In this document: positions 41,392 to 50,700 of the stretch, piece after piece
Layout of the letters: each line of letters opens with the position of its first letter
How positions within the stretch are numbered: the first letter of the stretch is position 1
NCBI RefSeq assembly: GCF_014651035.1
Contig: NZ_BMWC01000015.1
Coordinates: 1 to 64,000 of the forward strand
Direction: 5' to 3'
DNA length: 64,000 nt
DNA from: Streptomyces lomondensis
GTDB taxonomy: Bacteria > Actinomycetota > Actinomycetes > Streptomycetales > Streptomycetaceae
The notes under the pieces: generated by a model
What the model saw: only the letters and a program-made list of their open reading frames with translations
What the model was told of the DNA's origin: nothing
The model's database searches: none
Program-made: the position numbers and the translations under genes

Positions 41392-42669
41392 TCACCGGGT
41401 ACGGCGCGCGGCGGTCACGCGGCGTACGCCGTACCACCCGGCCCCGGCGGCCAGCACCGCGGCGCCCGCGACGACGGAGGTTCCCGGCAGGGCGAAGGCC
41501 AGGGCCGCGCAGCCGATCAGCCCGATCACGGGTATCGCCCGGGCCGGGCGGCCCTCCTCGGGTGACAGGGTCCAGGCGGAGGCGTTGGCGATGGCGTAGT
41601 AGGCCAGGACGCCGAAGGACGAGAACCCGATCGCCCCGCGCACGTCCGCCGTCGCCGCGACCGCCGCCACCACCGCGCCGACCGCGAGCTCGGCCCGGTG
41701 CGGCACCTGGAACCTCGGGTGCACGGCGGCCAGCACGTGCGGCAGGTGCCGGTCGCGGGCCATGGCCAGGGTGGTACGGGAGACGCCGAGCACCAGTGCC
41801 AGGAGCGTGCCGAGCGCGGCCACCGCCGCCCCGCCCCGCACGACCGGCGCCAGCCAGTCCGCGCCCGCGGCCCGCGCGGCGTCCGACAGCGGCGCGGTCG
41901 CCTCCGCCAGCTTCTGCGGCCCCAGCACCGTCAGCACCGCGACGGCGACCACCGCGTAGACGGCCAGCGTGATCCCCAGGGCCAGCGGAACGGCCCGCGG
42001 GATGGTCCGCTGCGGGTCCCGTACCTCTTCCCCGAGCGTGGCGATGCGCGCGTACCCGGCGAACGCGAAGAACAGCAGCCCCGCCGCCTGGAGCACACCG
42101 CCGAACGTCGCGTCCGAGCCGACGTCCAGCCGGGCGCCGTCCGCCGCGCCGGAGGTGAACGCGGCGACCGCCACCGCGGCGAGCACCGCCAGCACCACCG
42201 CGACGATGGCGCGCGTCAGCCAGGCGGACTTCTGCACCCCGGCGTAGTTCACCGCGGTCAGCGCCACGACCGCGGCCACCGCGACCGCGTGGGCCTGGCC
42301 GGGCCACACGTAGGCGCCCACGGTCAGGGCCATCGCCGCGCACGAGGCGGTCTTGCCGACCACGAAACCCCAGCCCGCCAGGTATCCCCAGAACGGGCCC
42401 AGCCGCTCCCGGCCGTAGACGTAGGTGCCGCCCGAGGCCGGATAGCGTGCCGCGAGCCGGGCCGAGGAGGTGGCGTTGCAGTAGGCGACCACGGCCGCCA
42501 GGGCCAGTCCCAGCAGCAGTCCCGACCCGGCCGCGTGCGCGGCGGGGGTGAGCGCGGCGAAGATGCCGGCGCCGATCATCGACCCCAGGCCGATCACCAC
42601 CGCGTCGGACACGCCCAGCCGCCGCCGGAGTTCGTCGGGGATACCGGTGGCGGTCGGGGATGTGGTCAT
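41392..42669 (-). CDS. APC-superfamily amino acid/amine permease
   Basis: A 425-aa membrane protein with about 12 helices. GLGSMIGAGIFAALTPAA is the helix-1 substrate-binding GSxxGxGIF motif of APC transporters. ASGGTYVYGRERLGPFWGYL and FFAFAGYARIATLGEEVRDP are also typical. ATG 42669 has GGAG upstream. The promoter carries the palindrome at 42709-42720 also present before padR, so the PadR protein likely controls it. Its position between two arsenic modules raises the possibility that it moves an arsenical or a stress amine, but this is speculative. Confidence 0.85.
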   Translation of the reverse strand: MTTSPTATGIPDELRRRLGVSDAVVIGLGSMIGAGIFAALTPAAHAAGSGLLLGLALAAVVAYCNATSSARLAARYPASGGTYVYGRERLGPFWGYLAGWGFVVGKTASCAAMALTVGAYVWPGQAHAVAVAAVVALTAVNYAGVQKSAWLTRAIVAVVLAVLAAVAVAAFTSGAADGARLDVGSDATFGGVLQAAGLLFFAFAGYARIATLGEEVRDPQRTIPRAVPLALGITLAVYAVVAVAVLTVLGPQKLAEATAPLSDAARAAGADWLAPVVRGGAAVAALGTLLALVLGVSRTTLAMARDRHLPHVLAAVHPRFQVPHRAELAVGAVVAAVAATADVRGAIGFSSFGVLAYYAIANASAWTLSPEEGRPARAIPVIGLIGCAALAFALPGTSVVAGAAVLAAGAGWYGVRRVTAARRTR

Positions 42670-42708
42670 GGCGCACTCCTCGGTGGCACGGCCGATCGTC
42701 TTACGGGC

Positions 42709-42720
42709 TCCGATATCGGC
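42709..42720 (-). promoter_or_regulatory. PadR-type palindrome, copy 2
   Basis: TCCGATATCGGC contains the same 10-bp core CCGATATCGG as copy 1; 40 bp before the permease ATG. Confidence 0.55.
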
Positions 42721-42797
42721 TGACGATACGCGAGGGCCCGGCGGCCGCTCACCCCGCCCGGGGGTCGAGGGAAACCGCCGTATCCGGAGGAGGGCCG

Positions 42798-43193
42798 TCA
42801 GTTGCCGGTGGTGGCGCCGGCCGGGCCCGCGGCGGGTGACGTCAGGAGCCTGCCCATCGCTGCGAGTACGGACGGTTCCACCCGGTAGTACACCCAGGTG
42901 CCACGCCGCTCGGAGGTCAGCAGGCCAGCCTCCTTCAGCTTCTTCAGGTGGTGCGAGACCGTCGGCTGGGAGACACCGACGTCGGAGATGTCGCACACGC
43001 ACGCCTCCCCGCCCGCGTGGGAGGCGACCGCCGAGAACAGCCGCAGCCGGACCGGGTCGCCCAGTGCCTTGAACATGCGCGCGGCCGTCTCGGCCTCCTC
43101 GGCGGTGAACGGGCGCTCGGTGAGCGGAGGGCAGCACGGCACGACGCCTTGGCCGTCGGGCTCCAGCAGCGGCAGGGTCCTGGCATTCGACAT
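42798..43193 (-). CDS. ArsR-family arsenite-responsive repressor (CxC type)
   Basis: A 131-aa protein. MFKALGDPVRLRLFSAVASH, EACVCDISDVGVSQPTVSHH (CxC arsenic site within the DNA-reading helix) and RRGTWVYYRVEPS (wing) identify a classical ArsR. An extra Cys pair (VVPCCPP) lies in the N-terminal arm. The ATG at 43193 has no clear ribosome binding site, so it may be leaderless. It faces three tandem operator-like repeats (43201-43319) and the divergent flavoprotein. Confidence 0.88.
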   Translation of the reverse strand: MSNARTLPLLEPDGQGVVPCCPPLTERPFTAEEAETAARMFKALGDPVRLRLFSAVASHAGGEACVCDISDVGVSQPTVSHHLKKLKEAGLLTSERRGTWVYYRVEPSVLAAMGRLLTSPAAGPAGATTGN

Positions 43194-43200
43194 GCGTCTA

Positions 43201-43319
43201 TGTTGACACACGTCGAAACAAGGGTGGGACGGGAGAGCGGCTTCGATGGATGTCTATGTTGACGGCTGTCGAAGCAGGTGCCATGCTGGCCGCACAAGAC
43301 ATCGACAGTTGTCGAAACA
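43201..43319. promoter_or_regulatory. three operator-like repeats between arsR2 and the ArsO-like gene
   Basis: TGTTGACACACGTCGAAACA (43201-43220), TGTTGACGGCTGTCGAAGCA (43257-43276) and CATCGACAGTTGTCGAAACA (43300-43319) share the frame TTGACA-N3-GTCGAAaCA. The third includes the perfect TCGACA-GT-TGTCGA. Spacings of 56 and 43 bp. Probably bound by the ArsR at 42798. Confidence 0.65.
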
Positions 43320-43333
43320 CGCAAGGAGTCGCC

Positions 43334-44704
43334 GTGAACACGTCCACCACCGAGCTGCCGGTCGCCGTGATCGGAGCCGGACCCGTGGGTCTCGCCGCCG
43401 CCGCGCATCTCCTCGACCGGGGAATCGAGCCCCTGGTACTGGAGGCGGGTCCGGTCGCCGGCGCCGTGGTGCGCGAGTGGGCACACGTCCGGCTGTTCTC
43501 CACCTGGGGCGAGGTAACCGACCCCGTGGCCGAGAAGCTCCTCGCCCCGACCGGCTGGACCAGGCCGGACCCGACGACGTACCCCACCGGTGGCGACTGG
43601 GCCGAGCAGTACCTCCAGCCGCTCGCCGAGGTCCTCGGCGACAAGGTCCGTACCGGCGCCCGGGTCACCGGTGTCTCCCGCGCCGGCCGCGACCGCCTCG
43701 TCGACGCCGACCGCGAGACCCAGCCCTTCGTCGTCCACGTCACCCATGCCGACGGCCGAGAGGAGCGGCTGCTCGCCCGCGCCGTCATCGACGCCTCCGG
43801 CACCTGGGCCACCCCCGGCCCCGCCGGCGCCGGCGGCCTGCCCGCCCTCGGCGAGAAGGCCGCGGCCGACCGCATCACCTACCGCGTCCCGGATCTGAAG
43901 GACCCGGCGGTGCGGGCTCGTTACGCGGGCAGGCGCACCGCGGTGGTCGGGGCCGGCGCCTCCGCCTTCACCGCCCTCGCCTACCTGGCCGACCTGGCGA
44001 AGGAGGATCCGGGCACGCACGCGGTGTGGATCCTGCGCCGAGGCATCGGCGCCAACACCTTCGGCGGCGGCGAGGCCGACCAGCTCCCCGCCCGTGGCGC
44101 CCTGGGCCTGCGCGCCAAGGCCGCCGTCGAGGAGGGCCGGGCGAGCGCGGTCACCGGCTTCCGCACGCAGGCCGTGGAACGCGACGGCGACCGTCTGGTC
44201 CTGGTCGCCGAGGACGGCCGCCGCCTGGACCCGGTCGACGAGGTCATCGTGCTCACCGGCTTCCGCCCCGACCTGTCCTTCCTCTCCGAGATCCGCCTCG
44301 GCCTCGACGAGCGCCTCCAGGCCCCGACCGCACTGGCCCCGCTCATCGACCCCAACGTCCACTCCTGCGGCACGGTCTACCCGCACGGCGTGAGGGAACT
44401 GTCCCACCCGGAGAAGGACGTGTACCTCGTCGGCATGAAGTCCTACGGCCGCGCCCCCACGTTCCTCGCCATGACCGGCCACGAGCAGGTCCGTTCCATC
44501 GCCGCCGCACTCGCGGGCGACCAGGAGGCCGCCGAGCGCGTGGAACTGACACTGCCGGAGACCGGCGTGTGCGGCGGCGCGGGCCTGTTCGACGAGCCCG
44601 ACGCCGCGCAGAACGGCGAAGGAGGGGAAGGAGGGGGATGCTGCGCGGCCCCGGCCACCCTCCAGATCGGCGTGGGCGCTCCGAGCAGGTCCGGCGGCTG
44701 CTGA
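43334..44704 (+). CDS. ArsO-like FAD/NAD(P)-dependent flavoprotein of arsenic resistance
   Basis: A 456-aa protein. VAVIGAGPVGLAAAAHLLDR (FAD) and TAVVGAGASAFTALAYLADL (NADP) Rossmann motifs, FSTWGEVTDP and the EVIVLTGFRPDLSFLSEIRL C-domain are of the ArsO/flavin monooxygenase-like type found in ars operons. GTG 43334 has AAGGAG upstream. The extra tail holds GGGCCAAP and ends in SGGC, a Cys cluster fit for thiolate binding of As(III). The exact reaction is not settled even for the family. Controlled from the repeats upstream. Confidence 0.82.
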   Translation: MNTSTTELPVAVIGAGPVGLAAAAHLLDRGIEPLVLEAGPVAGAVVREWAHVRLFSTWGEVTDPVAEKLLAPTGWTRPDPTTYPTGGDWAEQYLQPLAEVLGDKVRTGARVTGVSRAGRDRLVDADRETQPFVVHVTHADGREERLLARAVIDASGTWATPGPAGAGGLPALGEKAAADRITYRVPDLKDPAVRARYAGRRTAVVGAGASAFTALAYLADLAKEDPGTHAVWILRRGIGANTFGGGEADQLPARGALGLRAKAAVEEGRASAVTGFRTQAVERDGDRLVLVAEDGRRLDPVDEVIVLTGFRPDLSFLSEIRLGLDERLQAPTALAPLIDPNVHSCGTVYPHGVRELSHPEKDVYLVGMKSYGRAPTFLAMTGHEQVRSIAAALAGDQEAAERVELTLPETGVCGGAGLFDEPDAAQNGEGGEGGGCCAAPATLQIGVGAPSRSGGC

Positions 44705-44756
44705 CCGGTGTGACCGACGTCGACTCCGGTGGGGCCGTCATGACGCCTCCCGGTGC

Positions 44757-47700
44757 TCATTGGACGGCCTTCGCCGTGCGCGCCTCGATCCAGGCGCGGA
44801 CCGCCGACGCGGTCGTCTCCGCGTGGTCCCGCATCATCGTCAGGTGATCACCGGGGACGTCCACGACGTCCTGCGCCGATGGCCAGGACGCGCGCCAGTC
44901 GTCCGAGTCCGCGGCGGCGGCCATCGCGGGCGTGGGCCGCAGGGCGCGCACGAGGAGCGTGGGCGTGGTGAGCGGCTCGGGGTCCCAGCCGAGGAAGATC
45001 CGGTTGTAGGCTCCCAGGGCGGCCAGGGCGCTGTCGTCGTCCCCGGTGAAGACGGGCTGTCCGGTCTCCTGCGGCGGGGGAGCGGCCAGGGACAGCAGCC
45101 AGTCCTTGCCGCTGTTGCCGGGCGTGATGTGGTACGTGTCCAGCAGGACCAGACCGGACGGCGCCCGGCCCATGCGCTCCAGCCGGTGGGCCACGAGGTG
45201 CGCCACATTGCCGCCCGCGCACCGTCCTACGATCACGAAGGGCCCGGCGCCGACGTGCCGCAGCACGTTCTCGGCCTGCGTGCGCGCCAGCGCGGCGCGG
45301 TCCTCCGGCACGGCGGCCCCGGCGCCGATACCGGGATGCGGGAACTCCAGGATCTCCAGGTCGTCCTGGAAGGCGCGGTGGAAGCGAGGGAAGTCCCCGC
45401 CGCCCGACGTGAGCGAGGGACAGTAGGCCGGGACGTAGACGATCGTCGGCCTTCCGGAGCCGGGGCGGCCGGGGGAGCGGCGGATCGGGGGCAGCGCGTG
45501 CGCGCGGCCCTGCGCGGCCGTGAAGGTGGGCAGCGCCCAGGACGCGGTGACGAGCAGGTGCATCGCCGCCAGCGGGTGCCCGGCGGCACGGACCTTCCGG
45601 AACAGCGAGGACAGGGTGTGGGCAGGGCGCTCGGCCTCGGTGGTGCCGGGGGCGGCTGCGGCGGCCGGGTCCGTGGTCTCGGAAGCGGCTACGGCGGCAG
45701 CCGGGACATCGGGCAGCAGGCCGAGCAGGTGGCGTGCCAGGTCCTCGGCCGTGCGGTGCTCGAACACCACCGCCACCGGCAGCCGGAGCCCCAGCGCCAT
45801 GCTCATCCGGTTGCGGATCTGCACCGCGGTCAGGGAGTCGAATCCCAGCTCGGTGAGGGACTTGCCGGCCGGCAGCGCGTCGGCGTGCGGGTAGCCCAGT
45901 ACCGCCGCCACGTCGGCCCGCAGCAGTTCCACGAGCGCTGCCTGCCGGTCGCTCGCGGGCAGCGGGTCCAGCCGCGCCCGCCAGGCTCCCGGCTCCAGCA
46001 TCTGCCCGGTAGCACCAACTGAGCCGGACGCGGTCGGCCGCTTCGGACGGACGATGCCGCGCAACGGCGGTGGCAACTGCCCCCCGTGGGACCGGAGTAC
46101 GGCCCGGTCCAGCAGGACCGGCGCCAGCACCGGCTCGGTGGTGCGCACCGCGGCGTCGAACAGGGCCAGGCCCTGCCGCGTGGACAGCGGCACGAGCACG
46201 TCCCGCGACTGCCCCGCCGCCATGCCGCCGGCCTGCTCCCACGGGCCCCACGCCAGCGAGAGGGCCGGCAGCCCTTCGGCGGCGCGCCGCCGGGCGAGGG
46301 CGTCGAGGAAGGAGTTGGCGGCCGCGTAGTTGCCCTGGCCCGCCCGGCCCAGCAGACCGGAGACGGAGGAGAACAGGACGAACGCCGAAAGCCCCATGTC
46401 CCGGGTCAGTTCGTGCAGGTTCCAGGCCGCGTCGGCCTTCGGCCGCAGCACGGCGGCCATCCGCTCGGGGGTCAGCGAGTCCAGCACCCCGTCGTCGAGC
46501 ACCCCGGCGGCGTGCACCACGGCCGCCAACGGCGGCTCGCAGCGCCGGACCACCTCGGCCAGCGCGGCACGGTCGGCCGCGTCACAGGCCACGATGCCGA
46601 CCCGCGCCCCCAACTCCTCCAGTTCGCCGCGCAGTTCCTCGGCCCCGGGCGCCTCCGGCCCACGGCGTGCGGTCAGCAGCAGATGCCGTACGCCGTGTTC
46701 GGCGACCAGATGACGGGCCAGTGCGGCGCCCAGCGCGCCGGTGCCCCCGGTGATGAGCACCGTGCCGCCCGCCCCGAAGGAAGCCCCGGCGTCGGCGACA
46801 TCGCGGACCGCGGCCAGCCCGGGGGCCGTCACCTGCCCGTCCCGCACCCGCAGTTGTGACTCGCCGGTGGCGACGGCCGCGGGCAGCATCCGCAGCGACT
46901 CGGGCCGCCCGTCCACATCGACCAGGACGACTCGACCGGGCAGCTCGGACTGGGCCGTACGCACCAGGCCCCAGACCGCCGCCCCCGCCAGATCCGGCAC
47001 CGGCGCGGTGGCGTCCCGCGTCACCACCACCAGCCGTGAGCCCGCCGCACCGGGATCGTCCTGGAGGTCCTGAAGCGTCGCGAGCACCCTGCCGGTCAGC
47101 TCGCGCACGGCGACCAGTGGATCGGAGTCCGTCGCGCGGGCCACGGCGGTGACGGCGACGAACTCCGGCTTCCCGGCGCCGGGCAGGACCGCGGCAAGGC
47201 CGAGCTCGTCCGGCCCGCGCACCGCCCAGGCGCGCTCGTTGACGTCGCCGGAAAGGTCGAGGGCGGCCCATTCGGGGCGCAGCAGGGCACGTCGTACGAC
47301 GTCACCCGACGCGTCATTCGTCATGTCGGCCCGGACGGCCGGGAGTTCCCTGGTGGTCAGGGAGCCCACGTGGGCCACCAGCCGGCCGGCCGGGTCGGTG
47401 AGGGTGAGCGCGACCGTGTCCGTGCCGGTCCGCGTCACCCGGACCCGCAGGTGGGTGGCTCCGGAGGCGTACAGGCGCACTCCGCTCCATGCGAACGGCA
47501 CCCGGATCGCGCCCCCGTCGGCGGGCGCGGCGAGCAGCGGCGCGTGCGACGCGGCGTCGAACAGGGCCGGGTGGAGCCCGAAGCGGCCCGCTTCGGAGGT
47601 CTGCGGCGCGGGCAGCCTGACCTCGGCGAAGACGTCCTCGCCGCGTCGCCATACAGCGCCGACTCCCTGGAAGGCGGGCCCGTACGCGAGTCCGGCGTCG

Positions 47701-50700
47701 GCGAGGGCGGCGTACGCCCCGGTGAGATCCACGGCCTCGGCGTCCTGGGGCGGCCACGGGGCCGGCTCGTCCTCGGCCGCAGGGATCCGGCCCAGCTGCC
47801 CGGAGGCGTTCCGGATCCACGGGACCTCCTCGGCGGACTCCTCCGGCCGGGAGTAGATGTCCACCGGCCGCCGGCCCGAGTCGTCCCGCGCGCCCACCAC
47901 CACCTGGACACGCACCCCGGCCGCACCGGGCAGGGCCAGCGGCGACAGCATCACCAGTTCGTCGACCGCGCCGCAGCCCACCGCGTCGCCCGCCCGCACG
48001 GCCATCTCCACGAACATCGTCGCCGGCACGATCACCCGCCCGGCGACGACATGGTCCGCGAGCCACGGATGCGCCCCGAGGGACAACAGCCCGGTCAGCA
48101 CGATCCGGTCGGTGTCCGGCACCGGGAAGGCCGGGCCCAGCAGCGCCTGGGTACCGGCCGCCGGGCGCGCTTCGTCGAGCCAGTACCGCTGCCGCTGGAA
48201 GGCGTACGTCGGCAGGTCCACCCGTCGCGCGCCGGAACGCGCGTACACCGCCGGCCAGTCGACGGCGGCCCCGGCCACGTGCAGCCGCGCCACGGCCGAC
48301 AGGAGCGTCTCAGCCTCGTCCGTACCGCCCCGCGTGGCCACGGTGAGCACGGTGCCGCTCGCGGCCGCATCGCCCAGACAGTCGGCGGCCGCCGCGGTGA
48401 GCACGGGCCCCGGGCCGAGTTCCAGGCAGGCCGGGACTCCGTCGTCCGCGAGCCGCCGCACGGCGTCGGCGAAGCGCACGGGCAGCCGGGCGTGCCGTGC
48501 CCAGTACTCGGGGGAACACAGGTCCGCAGGCTCGGCGGGGCGGCCCGTCACGGTGGAGACGATCGGGATGCGCGGCGGCCGGAAGGTCAATTCCCCGGCG
48601 ACGCGCCGGAACTCGTCGAGCATCGGCTCCACCAGGGGCGAGTGGAAGGCGTGAGCCACCCGCAGCCGCACGGCCCTGCGGCCGTCCGCCTCGAAGCCGG
48701 CCGCGACCGCGAGCACCGCTTTCTCCGCGCCCGAGACCACCACCGAGCGGGGCCCGTTGACGGATGCGATCGACACCGGCGCGCCCAACTCGACCAGCAC
48801 CGCGAGGACTTCCTCCTCGGTAGCGTCCAGCGCCACCATCGCCCCGCCGACGGGCAACGCCTGCATCAGCCGGCCGCGCGCGGCGACGAGTGCCGCGGCA
48901 TCGGGCAGATCGAGCACGCCGGCGACATGCGCGGCCGCCAGCTCGCCGACGGAGTGGCCCACCAGGCGGTCGGCTCGCACGCCCCAGGACTCCAGCAGCC
49001 GGAACAGGGCCACCTCGAAGGCGAACAGCCCGGCCTGGGTGAAGTCCGTACGGTCCAGCAGAGCCGCTTCCGGTGAGCCCGGCTCGGCGGACAGCACCGG
49101 GCTCAGGGGCTGGGGGAGACGGTCGTCCAAGTGCCGGCAGACCTCGTCGAAGGCCGCTGCGAAGACGGGGAAGGGGGCGCGCAGCCCGGCGCCCATCCGG
49201 GGGCGCTGGGCGCCTTGCCCGGTGAACAGGAAGGCCGTACGGATCTCCGGGTCCGCCACCCCTCGCACGACCCCCGGTGCGTTCCGGCCCGAGGCGAGCG
49301 CGCGCAGCCTCTCCAGCATGCGGGTCCGGTCACCGCTCGGCACGAGGGCCCGATGGGCGAGGGCGCCGCGCGACACGGCCAGCGAGCAGCCGATGTCGGC
49401 GGGCCGCAGGCCCGGCCTCTTCGACACCTCGGCCGCGAGCCGTCGGGCCTGCGCGCGCAGGGCGGTCTCGTCGGCGGCGGAGAGCAGCCACGGAACGGGC
49501 AGGGCCGAGGCCGGCTCCGGGGAAGCAGCCGTCTCGGGCGGCGCCTCTTCCAGGATCACGTGCGCGTTGGTCCCGCCGATCCCGAAGGCCGAGACGCCCG
49601 CACGCCGCGGTCGGCCCGCGGCCGGCCAGGGCCGCGGGGCGGTCAGCAGTTCCACCCGGCCCGAGGACCAGTCGACGTGCGGTGAGGGCGAGTCGGCGTG
49701 CAGGGTCCGGGGCAGTTCGCCGTGCCGCATGGCCTGCACCATCTTGATGACGCCGGCGACTCCGGCCGCTGCCTGGGTGTGCCCGAGGTTGGACTTGACC
49801 GACCCGAGCCACAGCGGCTGCTCGCGGCCCTGCCCGTACGTGCTCAGCAGGCCCTGCGCCTCGATGGGGTCGCCCAGCCTGGTGCCCGTGCCGTGGGCCT
49901 CCACCGCGTCCACGTCACCGGCGCGCAGGCCCGCGTCCGCCAGCGCCTGCCTGATCAGCCGCTGCTGGGCGGGGCCGTGGGGCGCGGTGAGCCCGTTGGA
50001 CGCGCCGTCGGAGTTGACGGCGGAGCCGCGCAGCACGGCCAGGACCGGATGGCCGTTGCGCCGCGCGTCGGACAACCGCTCCAGCAGCACGAGTCCCACG
50101 CCCTCGCCCCAGGCCGTGCCGTCGGCCGCCGCCGAGAACGGCCTGCAGCGTCCGTCCGGTGACAGCCCGCGCTGCCGGCTGAAGACGAGGAACGGCTTGG
50201 GCGTCGCCATCACCGTGACGCCGCCGGCCAGCGCCAGTGCGCACTCGCCCGAGCGCAGCGCCCGCGCCGCCCAGTGCAGGGCCACCAGGGAGGACGAGCA
50301 CGCGGTGTCGACCGTGACGGCGGGACCGCGCAGACCGTACACGTACGAGAGCCGACCGGAGGCCACACTGCCCGTCGAGCCCAGGCCCAGGTGCGCCTCC
50401 AGCTCGTGGGGGCGGGTGAGGCGGGTGGCGTAGTCGCCGTACATCACGCCGACGAACACGCCGGTGTCGCTCTCGCGCACCGACGCCGGGTCGATCCCGG
50501 CCCGCTCCCACACCTCCCAGGACGTCTCCAGCAGCAGCCGCTGCTGCGGATCCATCGCGAGCGCCTCACGCGGCGAGATGCCGAACAGCCCCGCGTCGAA
50601 CTCCGCGGCCCGGTGCAGGAATCCGCCGTGCCGCGTGTACGACGTGCCGATCGTGTCGGGGTCCGGGTCGTACAGGGCGTCGAGGTCCCAGCCGCGGTCG

